Positions 52,103 through 60,258 of a stretch of 64,000 nt of DNA are shown in pieces (within the stretch, counting starts at the first letter, position 1; each line of letters begins with the position of its first letter). The stretch is from Chryseomicrobium aureum (lineage in GTDB: Bacteria; Bacillota; Bacilli; Bacillales_A; Planococcaceae): positions 1 through 64,000 of the forward strand of contig NZ_JAFBFG010000010.1 of NCBI RefSeq assembly GCF_016909155.1, given 5' to 3'. Below the pieces are notes generated by a model. That model saw nothing but the letters and a program-made list of their open reading frames with translations, was not told the DNA's origin and ran no database searches. The position numbers and the translations under genes are program-made.

Positions 52103-52558
52103 ATGAGAAAAATCGGAATCTTGCTCAGCGGATATTTAGTAATTGGAATCTCTAGCATTTCTTACATATTTACAGATGCAGAAGCTCGAACAGGTGCAAA
52201 TGAGTACTTTTCTTTACTGCAGGTGACGGGAATCATCTTCATAACCACAGGGTTTTTGTTCATAGTACTTCAAGTGAAAAATAGACTCACCGTTAAATCA
52301 CTTACATTGTGGGGAACCGCTTTTAGTTTGCTTTACCTACTTGGAATAAGTTTTTATATTTCTGATCGACCGATTTATAAACATTCCGACTCTCTTGCCC
52401 TGGTAGAAAGAACTTACAATGTTGAGGTGGCTGCTAGTGGTCTTTTTTTGATTGAGGATTCTACTTCAGGAAGAGTGAACTATTATTTTTCAAGTGTAAG
52501 TAGTGAAACGAGTTACATAGTAGACCCCTATACTGGTGAAATTGCTATTGATAAGTAA
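52103..52558 (+). CDS. Three-span membrane protein, unknown
   Basis: 151 aa. Spans at about 5-25, 42-60 and 70-90, then a tail with ALVERTYNVEVAASGLFLIED and IVDPYTGEIAID. The final motif resembles that of 51111-51575. GGGAGATG lies before the start. No family is recognised. Confidence 0.6.
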   Translation: MRKIGILLSGYLVIGISSISYIFTDAEARTGANEYFSLLQVTGIIFITTGFLFIVLQVKNRLTVKSLTLWGTAFSLLYLLGISFYISDRPIYKHSDSLALVERTYNVEVAASGLFLIEDSTSGRVNYYFSSVSSETSYIVDPYTGEIAIDK

Positions 52559-52630
52559 CTCTACTATTTGTTAGTACTGAAACTTAATTGTAGCTATCTT
52601 TGAAGAGTAAACAGAAAGTAGGGCTGTGAT

Positions 52631-53128
52631 GTGACTAGTATCAAAATCTTTATAATCAAACTTCAAAATTATAATCGCGAGCAATTAGTCTTCAAGCCGA
52701 GTTCTACTGAATGGTCAATTGTCCAAGTCTATGATCACTGTATTGTTGTGGCGCATGAATATTGTGAAGCTGCAGAAAATTGTCTAGCAGGTAAAGGGGA
52801 ACTCCAGACTGGTAAAACAAAATTTGGAGAAGAACTCTTTGAACGTGGTGGTTTTCCGCCTATCAAAATTACACTTCCAGACGAGATGAATCAAGCACCA
52901 GATAATAGCTACACTCGAGAAGAGTTGGTGATTCAATTAGAGACCTTGACTCAACGAATTGAGGCGTTAAAGGGTCAAATTGAGCTTGCTCAACCCACTC
53001 TTGCTGTGCGGCATGGGGGATTTGGGTGGTTAACGGCAGCGGAATGGCTCGCACTAGTGGATATGCATTTTACTCACCACTTGCGACAACTTGATACATT
53101 AGAAACACATTGGAGGAGCCATACTTGA
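52631..53128 (+). CDS. DinB-like protein
   Basis: 165 aa four-helix-bundle DinB type. Two of the three metal-binding His positions are visible in VYDHCIVVAHEY (about 37) and MHFTHHLRQLDTL (about 148). The family includes thiol-dependent transferases and proteins of unknown function. GTG start; the upstream ribosome site is weak. It overlaps the next ORF by 4 bp. Confidence 0.75.
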   Translation: MTSIKIFIIKLQNYNREQLVFKPSSTEWSIVQVYDHCIVVAHEYCEAAENCLAGKGELQTGKTKFGEELFERGGFPPIKITLPDEMNQAPDNSYTREELVIQLETLTQRIEALKGQIELAQPTLAVRHGGFGWLTAAEWLALVDMHFTHHLRQLDTLETHWRSHT

Positions 53129-53319
53129 TCGAAGAACTTATCATCTTTTACTACGGATTACCACTTATCCTAACCTTGTTATTTTTCCGAACGATTCTAT
53201 GGATTGCTAGAGATATTCAGTCAGGAAACGCTGACAAGCTTTCTTCTACCATTGGAACGATTCTTGCAGTCGCTTGGGTATTTTCATTGATGCTTTCTGC
53301 GCTGCTCATGTTTGGATAG
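53125..53319 (+). CDS. Small two-span membrane protein
   Basis: 64 aa. TTG start 6 nt after GGAGGAG, overlapping the DinB-like stop (TTGA), so translation is probably coupled. Spans FYYGLPLILTLLFFRTILWI and TIGTILAVAWVFSLMLSALLM. No family is recognised. A REP palindrome begins 8 bp after its stop. Confidence 0.55.
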   Translation: MIEELIIFYYGLPLILTLLFFRTILWIARDIQSGNADKLSSTIGTILAVAWVFSLMLSALLMFG

Positions 53320-53326
53320 TCTATAT

Positions 53327-53373
53327 GGTGCCTGTCACCATTTACCATATGTTTCCAAAAGGTGCCTGTCACC
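53327..53373. repeat. REP-like palindrome GGTGCCTGTCACC, two copies
   Basis: GGTGCCTGTCACC at 53327-53339 and 53361-53373, same orientation, each a near-palindrome followed by ATTT. The same 13-mer or its complement occurs at 54563, 54590, 55969, 56956 and 56990. Confidence 0.9.
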
Positions 53374-53417
53374 ATTTGCCATTTACACCCAAATACATAA
53401 TTGAAATCGAGGCTATT

Positions 53418-54539
53418 ATGAAGAAGATTATTCTTAAGCTAGTCGTGGTGTTTGCCACATTTTTTATCACATGGACAATAATGAATACCCAACCCGTACA
53501 ATCCTGGTGGATGAAAACTATATTTGAGCTTTCGTTAGGTGACGAAAAAGAACAACTGGAGACTTTCCAATACGACCATGTAACCATATATACAGATCAA
53601 CCAGAACGCATTATGGAACTATTTGAACCAAACTTAGATGAAATCGACCAACTCTCAAGTGCTTGGTTTGAACCAGCTTCGAAAGACTATCCTGAGGTAA
53701 CTATGTATGCAATTGAACCAAATCTAGTGATGAATATTATGCTAAAGGGTGCTAATGGGATATATATTCCCTCAAGTGAAATCATGCTTTTGAACATGAA
53801 CCTGGATGACGATAGAATTTTGCACGGGTATGCGCACGAATATGCGCATTACCGTATGTTCAACTATTTGGAAGAGTTAGATGTCAGTTATAAAAAAGTT
53901 CCGATGTGGTTCCATGAAGGGGTGGCAGAAGCATTCAGTCATCGTTTTGCCCCGTTGCCTTTTGCGGAGGTAATGAATGAATGGGAAGTCGATGCGTTTT
54001 TTGAAAAAGAAGCGACGGATCGCTTGATAAGTGACGAATACATCATGAGCCAATATCTTATAGAATATCTTCTATACGCGAAAGGTGAAGAAGCTGTGCA
54101 TACAGTTTTGAGTAACCTGACAAAATCCTCTGATTTTGAAACCGTCTTGGAAGAGCAATTGAACTATACATATACAGATTTGAAAGCTTATTTAGCAGCA
54201 GAAGATGAGGCGGTAGAAGACTTGATGTATAGAACGGAAGCAGAATTAGGCAACGAGCAGTTTCAAGCGGAAGTTCTTGCTTTCCATGAAAGAAAGAAAC
54301 CTTATTACTACAATGCGCAATTGGTGACGAATATACTTTTTCAAATGTATCAAACAGACGAAAAATGGCTAGAGATGGCAGAGTTGACCGAATATCGGAT
54401 GAACTACGTACAACGCGACTTCTATAGTTACCAGTGGGCAGCGGATTTTGCAAAAAAAGCAGGTAATCTAGAGAAAGAAGCGTACTATCTAGCAAAGGCA
54501 GAAGAGGAAAAGGCAAAGGAAGAGCCTGTACAAGAATAA
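53418..54539 (+). CDS. Membrane-anchored HExxH metallopeptidase (MA-like)
   Basis: 373 aa. N-terminal span (ILKLVVVFATFFITWTI), then an external domain with the zinc site HGYAHEYAHYRMF (HEYAH, about residues 140-144) and the third ligand Glu in MWFHEGVAEAFSHRF, as in gluzincins of the peptidase MA type. The C-terminal third is helical. The start at 53418 is chosen because homologous sequence begins there; upstream in-frame codons are REP DNA. REP palindromes flank the gene on both sides. Confidence 0.75.
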   Translation: MKKIILKLVVVFATFFITWTIMNTQPVQSWWMKTIFELSLGDEKEQLETFQYDHVTIYTDQPERIMELFEPNLDEIDQLSSAWFEPASKDYPEVTMYAIEPNLVMNIMLKGANGIYIPSSEIMLLNMNLDDDRILHGYAHEYAHYRMFNYLEELDVSYKKVPMWFHEGVAEAFSHRFAPLPFAEVMNEWEVDAFFEKEATDRLISDEYIMSQYLIEYLLYAKGEEAVHTVLSNLTKSSDFETVLEEQLNYTYTDLKAYLAAEDEAVEDLMYRTEAELGNEQFQAEVLAFHERKKPYYYNAQLVTNILFQMYQTDEKWLEMAELTEYRMNYVQRDFYSYQWAADFAKKAGNLEKEAYYLAKAEEEKAKEEPVQE

Positions 54540-54562
54540 AAATTTCCATCAACCTCCTAAAA

Positions 54563-54626
54563 GGTGACAGGCACCGATTACCACTAAAAGGTGACAGGCA
54601 CCGATTACCAACAGGCACCGATTACC
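54563..54626. repeat. REP-like palindromes GGTGACAGGCACC, two copies plus partial
   Basis: GGTGACAGGCACC at 54563-54575 and 54590-54602, each followed by GATTACC; a partial copy ACAGGCACCGATTACC follows at 54611. Opposite orientation to those at 53327. Confidence 0.85.
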
Positions 54627-54659
54627 ATTACTTCCCCTTTAATTATCTTATTCTTACCT

Positions 54660-55127
54660 ATGATTCAAGTAGCAACATTTCGCCATGACGCGCAGAATAT
54701 TTTAATGACGTTTCCAATGCTTAATTACTATCTTTTATCAGCAGCTGCAATTTTATTCATTGGTTGTCTAGCACTGTTAGCATATAAGCGAACAAAACCC
54801 ATCTATTTTGCAGTAAGCGGAATGGTGATTGCTGCAGGTTTTCTGACGTATGCATCAGGTCTCAGCTACATTCAAATCCATGAAGAGTTCGTCCATGTGA
54901 CGGAGCTGAGAGAAGAAACTACGCTTTACATGAAAGATATGGAGACAATCATTTACGAGTATGGAATCGAAGAGAATGGACAGTACATATTTATTCCTAA
55001 AGAAGGAGATCAGTTGATTTTGGAGGATTCGCCGCTAGTGACAGAGGACAAACGTCGCAAACTTTACCGCATAACGGGAGAGCATGGTATTGAGTATATT
55101 GTGCGGGAGATGGAGGGGGCTAAATGA
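54660..55127 (+). CDS. Two-span membrane protein, start region altered by REP
   Basis: About 155 aa from ATG 54660 (the frame is open back to 54591 inside the REP cluster). Spans LLSAAAILFIGCLALLAY and FAVSGMVIAAGFLTYASGL, then a soluble acidic tail. No ribosome site precedes any candidate start, so the REP insertion may have removed it. It overlaps the next gene by 4 bp. No family is recognised. Confidence 0.45.
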   Translation: MIQVATFRHDAQNILMTFPMLNYYLLSAAAILFIGCLALLAYKRTKPIYFAVSGMVIAAGFLTYASGLSYIQIHEEFVHVTELREETTLYMKDMETIIYEYGIEENGQYIFIPKEGDQLILEDSPLVTEDKRRKLYRITGEHGIEYIVREMEGAK

Positions 55128-55882
55128 AGATTAATCACTACCGTATCACCAAATACAATCCGATCTTTCGCGATGAATTTGGTGCTTACACGAAGCCCGA
55201 ATGGACAGGTATACACGACATCGGAAAAACATGTGATGGCCAAGTACTGACGAGAAAAGACTATTTAAAAGTTGAATCAGCTTACAGTGAGACTGTCATG
55301 AAATTTTTAAAAGAGGCAAAAATTGATAAGGTGCGTACGATTTTGCCGGATAACGAGAAACGTATTGTGATTGAAACTGACACAACGGAATTGTTTGAAG
55401 ACGACTTCAAAGGTTTCGTTTTAGAAGACGATGCATTAGTAAACAATGAAGATGTTCCTCTTATATGCAAACTAAATTTACGCGATTTGGCCTATTGCGA
55501 GCTCATTTCCGGTGACAACTTTTTTGTTCATTTTGGGTACGACTATTACATGTTTATAGGTGTGAATCAAAAGTATCCGGAAGCAATCGAGTTTGCGATG
55601 CAGCAAGGCCTTTTTGTCGAAGAAATAGAGTCACCCTATTTTATTTCTGAGGAAAATACGACTCGGACCATAAGCTGGTCTAAAAAAGGCCACTCTATAG
55701 TAGAGGAGGAACTGGTACTTCCTAAACTCTCGCGTGAGGATTTGCAAAAAACCTTCGGATTGTCTAGTGAACATCCAGTTTTAGGTGCTTTCAAAATCAC
55801 CCCTTCAAATAACAAGATTTTCACAGATTTTATAAACTTCGATTTTGATCAATTTGATTATTGGCTGTTTTGTGGGGATTAA
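55124..55882 (+). CDS. Hypothetical cytoplasmic protein
   Basis: 252 aa, soluble. It opens MKINHYRITKYNPIFRDE and contains EWTGIHDIGKTCDGQVLTRKDY, which resembles small Bacillales proteins of unknown function; the centre has FFVHFGYDYYMFIGV. GGAGGGGGC precedes the ATG. No catalytic motif is seen. Confidence 0.6.
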   Translation: MKINHYRITKYNPIFRDEFGAYTKPEWTGIHDIGKTCDGQVLTRKDYLKVESAYSETVMKFLKEAKIDKVRTILPDNEKRIVIETDTTELFEDDFKGFVLEDDALVNNEDVPLICKLNLRDLAYCELISGDNFFVHFGYDYYMFIGVNQKYPEAIEFAMQQGLFVEEIESPYFISEENTTRTISWSKKGHSIVEEELVLPKLSREDLQKTFGLSSEHPVLGAFKITPSNNKIFTDFINFDFDQFDYWLFCGD

Positions 55883-55913
55883 GTTTGATGTTGCGGATGG
55901 GAGGTGCTGATGT

Positions 55914-55992
55914 AAGGTGCCTGGCACTGAAAAACAAACTAAGGATTGAAAAAGCTGTTTTTTCCAACCGTTCCCAAATGGTGCCTGTCACC
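55914..55992. repeat. REP-like palindromes, degenerate plus intact
   Basis: A degenerate GGTGCCTGGCACT at 55917-55929 and an intact GGTGCCTGTCACC at about 55980-55992. The intact copy directly abuts the broken gene that follows. Confidence 0.7.
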
Positions 55993-56000
55993 TTTCGTAA

Positions 56001-56222
56001 GTAAATGATGACAATGGACTGCAAGTTCTTCGCTATGAAAATGGAGTGTTTGAAGGGGCAACAGTGCGCTTTACTACACCAAGCGGAACTACATGGACTG
56101 CAAGTTTCAAATATAATCTAGTCGAGCGAGCTAATCATTTTCAAGTGATCTCAGGGTTTTTAGAAGGTGAAGAAAAAGCAATCTATGATTTTGAAGGACA
56201 AGAAATGATTATAAAACGATAA
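56001..56222 (+). pseudogene. C-terminal gene remnant behind a REP palindrome
   Basis: An open frame reading NDDNGLQVLRYENGVFEGAT and TWTASFKYNLVERANHFQVI ends at TAA 56222, but has no start codon with a ribosome site and is cut off at the REP element. Good codon use suggests the 3' end of a once-larger gene. The family is not recognised. Confidence 0.5.
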
Positions 56223-56224
56223 CA

Positions 56225-56260
56225 AAAGGCTTGGTTCTCACATTCGAGAGCCGAGCCTTT
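56225..56260. terminator. Bidirectional terminator
   Basis: AAAGGCTTGGTTCTC pairs with GAGAGCCGAGCCTTT followed by ATTTTA. It serves the remnant and the convergent thioredoxin gene. Confidence 0.8.
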
Positions 56261-56263
56261 ATT

Positions 56264-56851
56264 TTAATACGCATTCAAAAGTTCATCCAATTCTTCCGGA
56301 TTTGCGATTGGTCCTTTGAATGAATGCAAAACAATGCCTTCCTCGTCCAAAATATACGAAGTCGGGAAGGCAAGAACTTCATAGAGTTTTTCTACCTCCC
56401 CGTTTGGATCCAGAACAATTGGGAAAGTGAGCTGATACTCGTCTACAAAATCTACGACATCTTGGTTAGAGCGCTCTCGTTGCGTCATATTGACAGCGAC
56501 AACTTCATAATTCGACTGTTCTGCATAGTCATCGTAATACAGTTGCATATGCGGCATTTCGTCTTCGCAAGGTCCACACCAAGAAGCCCAAAAATTTAAG
56601 AATACTTTTTTCCCCTTAAAATCAGACAAACGGATAACATCCCCGTCGAGTGTCTCTAGCACAAAATCAGGCGCTTGGTTGCCGGTCTGTATGCCATCAT
56701 TAAATGACTCCATTGGTAGAATCCCACTTTGATCTGCAACCATCCCACTTGGATATTCCTCTTCACCGAAATTCGTTTGAATCATGACTACCACTAAATA
56801 TGCGAGCAGAACGATACTGAGCGTTGCCGCTACTTTTCGAAAAATCTTCAT
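56264..56851 (-). CDS. Membrane-anchored thioredoxin-like protein (ResA/TlpA type)
   Basis: 195 aa. N-terminal anchor (VAATLSIVLLAYLVVVMI) and an external AhpC/TSA-thioredoxin fold with the redox motif WASWCGPCEDEMPHM (CxxC) and the cis-Pro in LAFPTSYILDEEG. Such proteins reduce disulfides outside the membrane, for example in cytochrome c maturation (ResA), but no cytochrome genes are adjacent. The ribosome site is weak. Single gene. Confidence 0.88.
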   Translation of the reverse strand: MKIFRKVAATLSIVLLAYLVVVMIQTNFGEEEYPSGMVADQSGILPMESFNDGIQTGNQAPDFVLETLDGDVIRLSDFKGKKVFLNFWASWCGPCEDEMPHMQLYYDDYAEQSNYEVVAVNMTQRERSNQDVVDFVDEYQLTFPIVLDPNGEVEKLYEVLAFPTSYILDEEGIVLHSFKGPIANPEELDELLNAY

Positions 56852-56955
56852 ACTCAATCGACTACTTTCTTAGAATGTTTATACTGTAAATACCTGTAAT
56901 TCAAGTGTATATCATATCAATGAAAGAGTCACTAATTTCCAGGGAACTCCTAAAT

Positions 56956-57002
56956 GGTGACAGGCACCAAATGCCATCTGTTCCCATTTGGTGCCTGTCA
57001 CC
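56956..57002. repeat. Inverted REP pair forming an 18-bp perfect hairpin
   Basis: GGTGACAGGCACCAAATG (56956-56973) and its exact complement CATTTGGTGCCTGTCACC (56985-57002) with an 11-base loop. It lies between the thioredoxin and MFS genes and could also act as a transcription end or mRNA-stabilising hairpin. Confidence 0.92.
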
Positions 57003-57027
57003 TCAAAAAAACACAAAAAAATCGAGC

Positions 57028-58242
57028 TCATTGAAGAGCCCGAAATTCTTTACTTTTCCAGAATAAGAGGACTGTAGCGAAGAGCCCGATTACGGCAACT
57101 CCAGCTAAAAGGGAATGGATCGATACCGAGAACGCCACTAAGATGGAGAGGGCTGCAAAGGCAATTGGTTCGAGACCAGAAGCGGCAATAGAAATCAAGC
57201 TCATCACTCGTCCAAGTTTGTCTTTTTCCGTTACTTCTTGAATCATCGTGACAGTCGGTAGATGCACCATCATCATCATCAGACCGCTGAGAGCCGAGAA
57301 TGCGGATAATAGCCATATGGATTGCAGTTGACTGAAAACGAGAAGGAACAAGAAAGCTGAGAACATTGCGCCAAAGACGATTTTTCCGCGATTTCTTTTA
57401 AAGTTCCATAACACGAAAGCTACACTAGCCACGAAAGTACCAACCGCTAACCCACCTTCGACAATGCTAAGATGGAAAGCTGTACCGTTCAAACTGCTGA
57501 CGATGATTGGAATGCTCAGGATAATGGGCCCGATGATCAACAAATTCACGATTGAAATCGATAATGTTCCAGAACGGTGAATAGGAGATTTGCGGATGTA
57601 ACGGAGTCCTCCAAGTAAATCTTCGTGCACACTTCGTAAATTTAGGCTGGCCTGTTTTTCCGGGATAAAGTCTTTGATCCATGGCGGGAAAACAAGGATC
57701 GCCGCAATCACAATAAGTATAGCAGCGACACTAAAAGCCAACGTGAAGTCCCCGATTGTCAGCAAAATTCCTGCAATGAACGGGCCGAACACAAAAGCTA
57801 GTTCACTCGAACCCTGAACAAGAGAGTTGGCGCGTTGTAACTGAGGACCTTTCACCAAGTGTGGCACGAGTGAACTCATCGCTGGATAGAAGAAGGCATC
57901 TAAAAATCCAAACACGAAAGAAAGCACAAGTAACGGCACAAGCGTCAGAGTTCCTGTGACGTACATCGTGACCATGATGCCCATCAACACGGCTTGCCCG
58001 AGGTTAGTCACGAACATCAATTTTGATTTTTGCATCCGGTCAGCGAGCACGCCGCCAAGGACCATCATAATGACACGAGGCACAGAGACGGCGGTCAACA
58101 CGAGACCGAGCGCGCCAGGTAGTTTCAATTCTTGCACTGTAAACCACGAGACGGATAAAAAGAATATGGAAAATCCAAGGGATACGGTGATGACCGAGCC
58201 CCAAAGGAGTGTAAAAGGACGATTTCCTAGTAATTGTTTCAT
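57028..58242 (-). CDS. MFS transporter
   Basis: 404 aa, about 12 spans. The cytoplasmic motif GGVLADRMQKSK after span 2 (DRxxKR-type) and the general layout match major facilitator drug or macrolide efflux proteins (MefA/YfmI-like). Start 58242 has GGTGAAAC before it; the longer frame overlaps the MarR gene. Together with the MarR gene upstream it forms an operon; the operator before MarR would control both. Confidence 0.87.
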   Translation of the reverse strand: MKQLLGNRPFTLLWGSVITVSLGFSIFFLSVSWFTVQELKLPGALGLVLTAVSVPRVIMMVLGGVLADRMQKSKLMFVTNLGQAVLMGIMVTMYVTGTLTLVPLLVLSFVFGFLDAFFYPAMSSLVPHLVKGPQLQRANSLVQGSSELAFVFGPFIAGILLTIGDFTLAFSVAAILIVIAAILVFPPWIKDFIPEKQASLNLRSVHEDLLGGLRYIRKSPIHRSGTLSISIVNLLIIGPIILSIPIIVSSLNGTAFHLSIVEGGLAVGTFVASVAFVLWNFKRNRGKIVFGAMFSAFLFLLVFSQLQSIWLLSAFSALSGLMMMMVHLPTVTMIQEVTEKDKLGRVMSLISIAASGLEPIAFAALSILVAFSVSIHSLLAGVAVIGLFATVLLFWKSKEFRALQ

Positions 58243-58246
58243 TGTT

Positions 58247-58684
58247 TCACCTGTTTTCTCGTATAACTCCATTCAACTTTGATATGGCATTATACATTTG
58301 TTGAATGTCTTGCGTCTCGAGATGGACGTAATATTTTTCCGTCATCTGTTTATCGAGTTGATCAAGACCTTGTTGGTATTTCTTTGCTTTGGCAGCAGGA
58401 AAGATGAGGCGTTCCCGCTTATTTTCTGGATTGATCTCACGCTTTACAAACCCATCGTTTTCAAGCTTCGTAATCATTTGACTCACGGCGCTTTTGGAGA
58501 CACCAAACTCTTCGACGAGGGAAGTGACGGTAGTTGGAGCGTGCGAATTGCAAAAAATCACATACGCTTCCTGCACAGGTGTAAGATCAAATGGCACAAG
58601 ATTTGCCACATCACGCACTAACAGTCGGTTCATTTCATCTATAGATTTATGCAGGTCTGCAACCAGCTTATATACATCAATCAA
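58247..58684 (-). CDS. MarR-family transcriptional regulator
   Basis: 145 aa winged helix. Recognition region TVTSLVEEFGVSKSAVSQMITKLENDGFVKREINPENKRERLIF is typical MarR (helix then wing with DKR-like charges). TTG start at 58684 follows GGTGA closely. It probably represses itself and the MFS gene, and releases DNA on binding the exported compound. Confidence 0.88.
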   Translation of the reverse strand: MIDVYKLVADLHKSIDEMNRLLVRDVANLVPFDLTPVQEAYVIFCNSHAPTTVTSLVEEFGVSKSAVSQMITKLENDGFVKREINPENKRERLIFPAAKAKKYQQGLDQLDKQMTEKYYVHLETQDIQQMYNAISKLNGVIRENR

Positions 58685-58708
58685 ACTATCACCAGCTTTC
58701 GAATTAAT

Positions 58709-58731
58709 AGTTTAGTTGACTTAACTAAACT
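58709..58731 (-). promoter_or_regulatory. MarR operator palindrome
   Basis: AGTTTAGTT-GACTT-AACTAAACT, 9-bp perfect arms with a 5-bp centre, 25 bp before the marR start. It matches the size and AT-rich type of OhrR/MarR operators. Confidence 0.75.
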
Positions 58732-58845
58732 CTATGGACCTATTCTATAGAGGTCTCTCAAAAAGGTCAAGCAGCTGCTCTCGGAAACTTTTTTGAAGTT
58801 CATACGTAAAACTACTAAGACCAATCGAAGAAAGGGCGAGGAAAC

Positions 58846-59838
58846 ATGCAATTTAACGAACAAGAATTCAATGACATTTATGATAAAGAGATACGCGAAG
58901 TCAATGCACAACTCGATAACGAAATTCTTTTTGTTCTTATTGGGGACGTGAACGCGGGGAAATCGTCCACTGTAAATCAAATTATGGGGGAAGACGTGGC
59001 GTCAGTTGGCGCGCAACCTGGAGAGACGACGGCTATCAAGAAATATGTATACAAAGACAAGATCGTGTTTGCAGATACACCAGGGCTTGATGATATCAAT
59101 AAGAGCAATTCCGAGGAGACGCTGAAATACTACAAAGAAGCAGACGTTGTGTTGTTCTTCTTGAACGCAGCAGGAACTGTTCTGTCAGATGGGGAAAAGA
59201 AGGCACTTCAAGACGTGAAGAAGACCAACAAGGAAATCATTCTTGTGCTGAACAAGATTGACGCAGCCGATGATATTCCGGGTCTCGTCCAGTACATTCG
59301 AACGAATACTAACAACGAATTTAAAGTCGTGCCTATCTCGTCGCGCACGGGGGAGAACATGCAGCAATTGCGTGATGCGATCTTGGATATTTTGCAGACG
59401 AAAAAAAAGGACCTTCTCTTCGCGAAAGAATTAAAAGCAAAATCCGCAGTCGCAAATAGATGGATCATCGCAGCATCGACGTCAGCAGGAGTCATTGGCG
59501 CTGTTCCACTCCCTGGGGCAGACATCGTGCCACTGACAGGCGTACAGGTTGGCTTGATGGTGCGACTGGCAACACTTTATGACAAGCCGATTTCGAAAGA
59601 ACGCGCAAGAGAACTGGCGATTGCTACTTTGACCGGAAACATTGGAAAGAGCATCTTCCGCCAAGCAGTCAAAGTCGTACCAGGCGCCGGCTCTGCAATC
59701 GGTGGAGGCGTCGCAGCTTCTCTGACACTCGCGCTTGGATACGGAATCAAGTACGCGTACGAAAACGATATTGAGTTGAATGTCGAGTTCTTAAAGAACT
59801 TCGCCAGCAACTTCAAAGACAAGAATCCAAACACATAA
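58846..59838 (+). CDS. Dynamin/Era-like GTPase with DUF697 domain
   Basis: 330 aa. G1 GDVNAGKSSTVNQ (about residue 33), G3 ADTPGLDD, G4 LNKIDA and G5 ISSRTG in the N-terminal GTPase domain; the C-terminal ~130 residues (ASTSAGVIGAVPLPGADIVPLTGVQVGLMVRLATLY and GAGSAIGGGVAAS) are a DUF697/YcjF-type domain with two hydrophobic, possibly membrane-inserting stretches. The cellular role is unknown. GCGAGGAAAC precedes the ATG. Single gene with a strong terminator. Confidence 0.83.
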   Translation: MQFNEQEFNDIYDKEIREVNAQLDNEILFVLIGDVNAGKSSTVNQIMGEDVASVGAQPGETTAIKKYVYKDKIVFADTPGLDDINKSNSEETLKYYKEADVVLFFLNAAGTVLSDGEKKALQDVKKTNKEIILVLNKIDAADDIPGLVQYIRTNTNNEFKVVPISSRTGENMQQLRDAILDILQTKKKDLLFAKELKAKSAVANRWIIAASTSAGVIGAVPLPGADIVPLTGVQVGLMVRLATLYDKPISKERARELAIATLTGNIGKSIFRQAVKVVPGAGSAIGGGVAASLTLALGYGIKYAYENDIELNVEFLKNFASNFKDKNPNT

Positions 59839-59877
59839 GACAAAACCATCTTGCGAAGAGTGATGGTGTCCATGAAG

Positions 59878-59913
59878 AAAGCCCTCCGGAACATGCGTCC
59901 AGAGGGCTTTTGT
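59878..59913 (+). terminator. GTPase gene terminator
   Basis: AAAGCCCTCCGGA pairs with TCCAGAGGGCTTT, followed by TGTGATTTTT. Confidence 0.88.
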
Positions 59914-59974
59914 GATTTTTAGGATGCCCAAGACCTTGCTAGGAAGATCTTGAGAAATCAGGGTTGGGTGTTTG

Positions 59975-60104
59975 AATTAGTTTCCATAATACGACTTCTG
60001 GCTAATGAATAGTTAATTTTGGCTAATAAAATCCCAATTATGGCTAATGAATTGCTAATCATGGCCAATAAAACCCGAATCATGGCTAAAAAACGGTCGC
60101 TCAG
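59975..60104. repeat. Leader plus 21-bp-period heptamer array (GGCTAAT x5)
   Basis: The 22-bp leader at 59975-59996 is identical to 9607-9628. After 3 bases GGCTAAT (once GGCCAAT, last GGCTAAA) starts at 60000, 60021, 60042, 60063 and 60084, exactly 21 bp apart. The last spacer AACGGTCGCTCA nearly equals AACGCTCGCTCA of the 9632 array although the heptamers differ. Upstream, CCTTGCTAGGAAGATCTT (59934-59951) is a relative of the CTAG repeats at 481 and 9504. Confidence 0.88.
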
Positions 60105-60105
60105 A

Positions 60106-60258
60106 TTCTAGAGTGGCGTTCTCCACATCTAGAGTAATCGAGTTCCAAACGCCAGAAATACGCTGCGGAATCAGCCGCACCCACAAAGGCTAAAGTACGC
60201 CTTCATGGGCACGTCTGATTTCCTCGGAATTTCTAGAGTGGCGTTCTCCACATCTAGA
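60106..60258. repeat. 28-bp TCTAGA inverted-repeat element, two direct copies
   Basis: An identical 28-bp sequence occurs at 60106-60133 and 60231-60258. It has palindromic ends TCTAGAGTGG and CCACATCTAGA around GCGTTCT. The second copy contains the stop codon of the DUF2207 gene (60254-60256), so it supplied or overlaps that gene's end. The 97 bp between copies show no gene. Confidence 0.85.
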
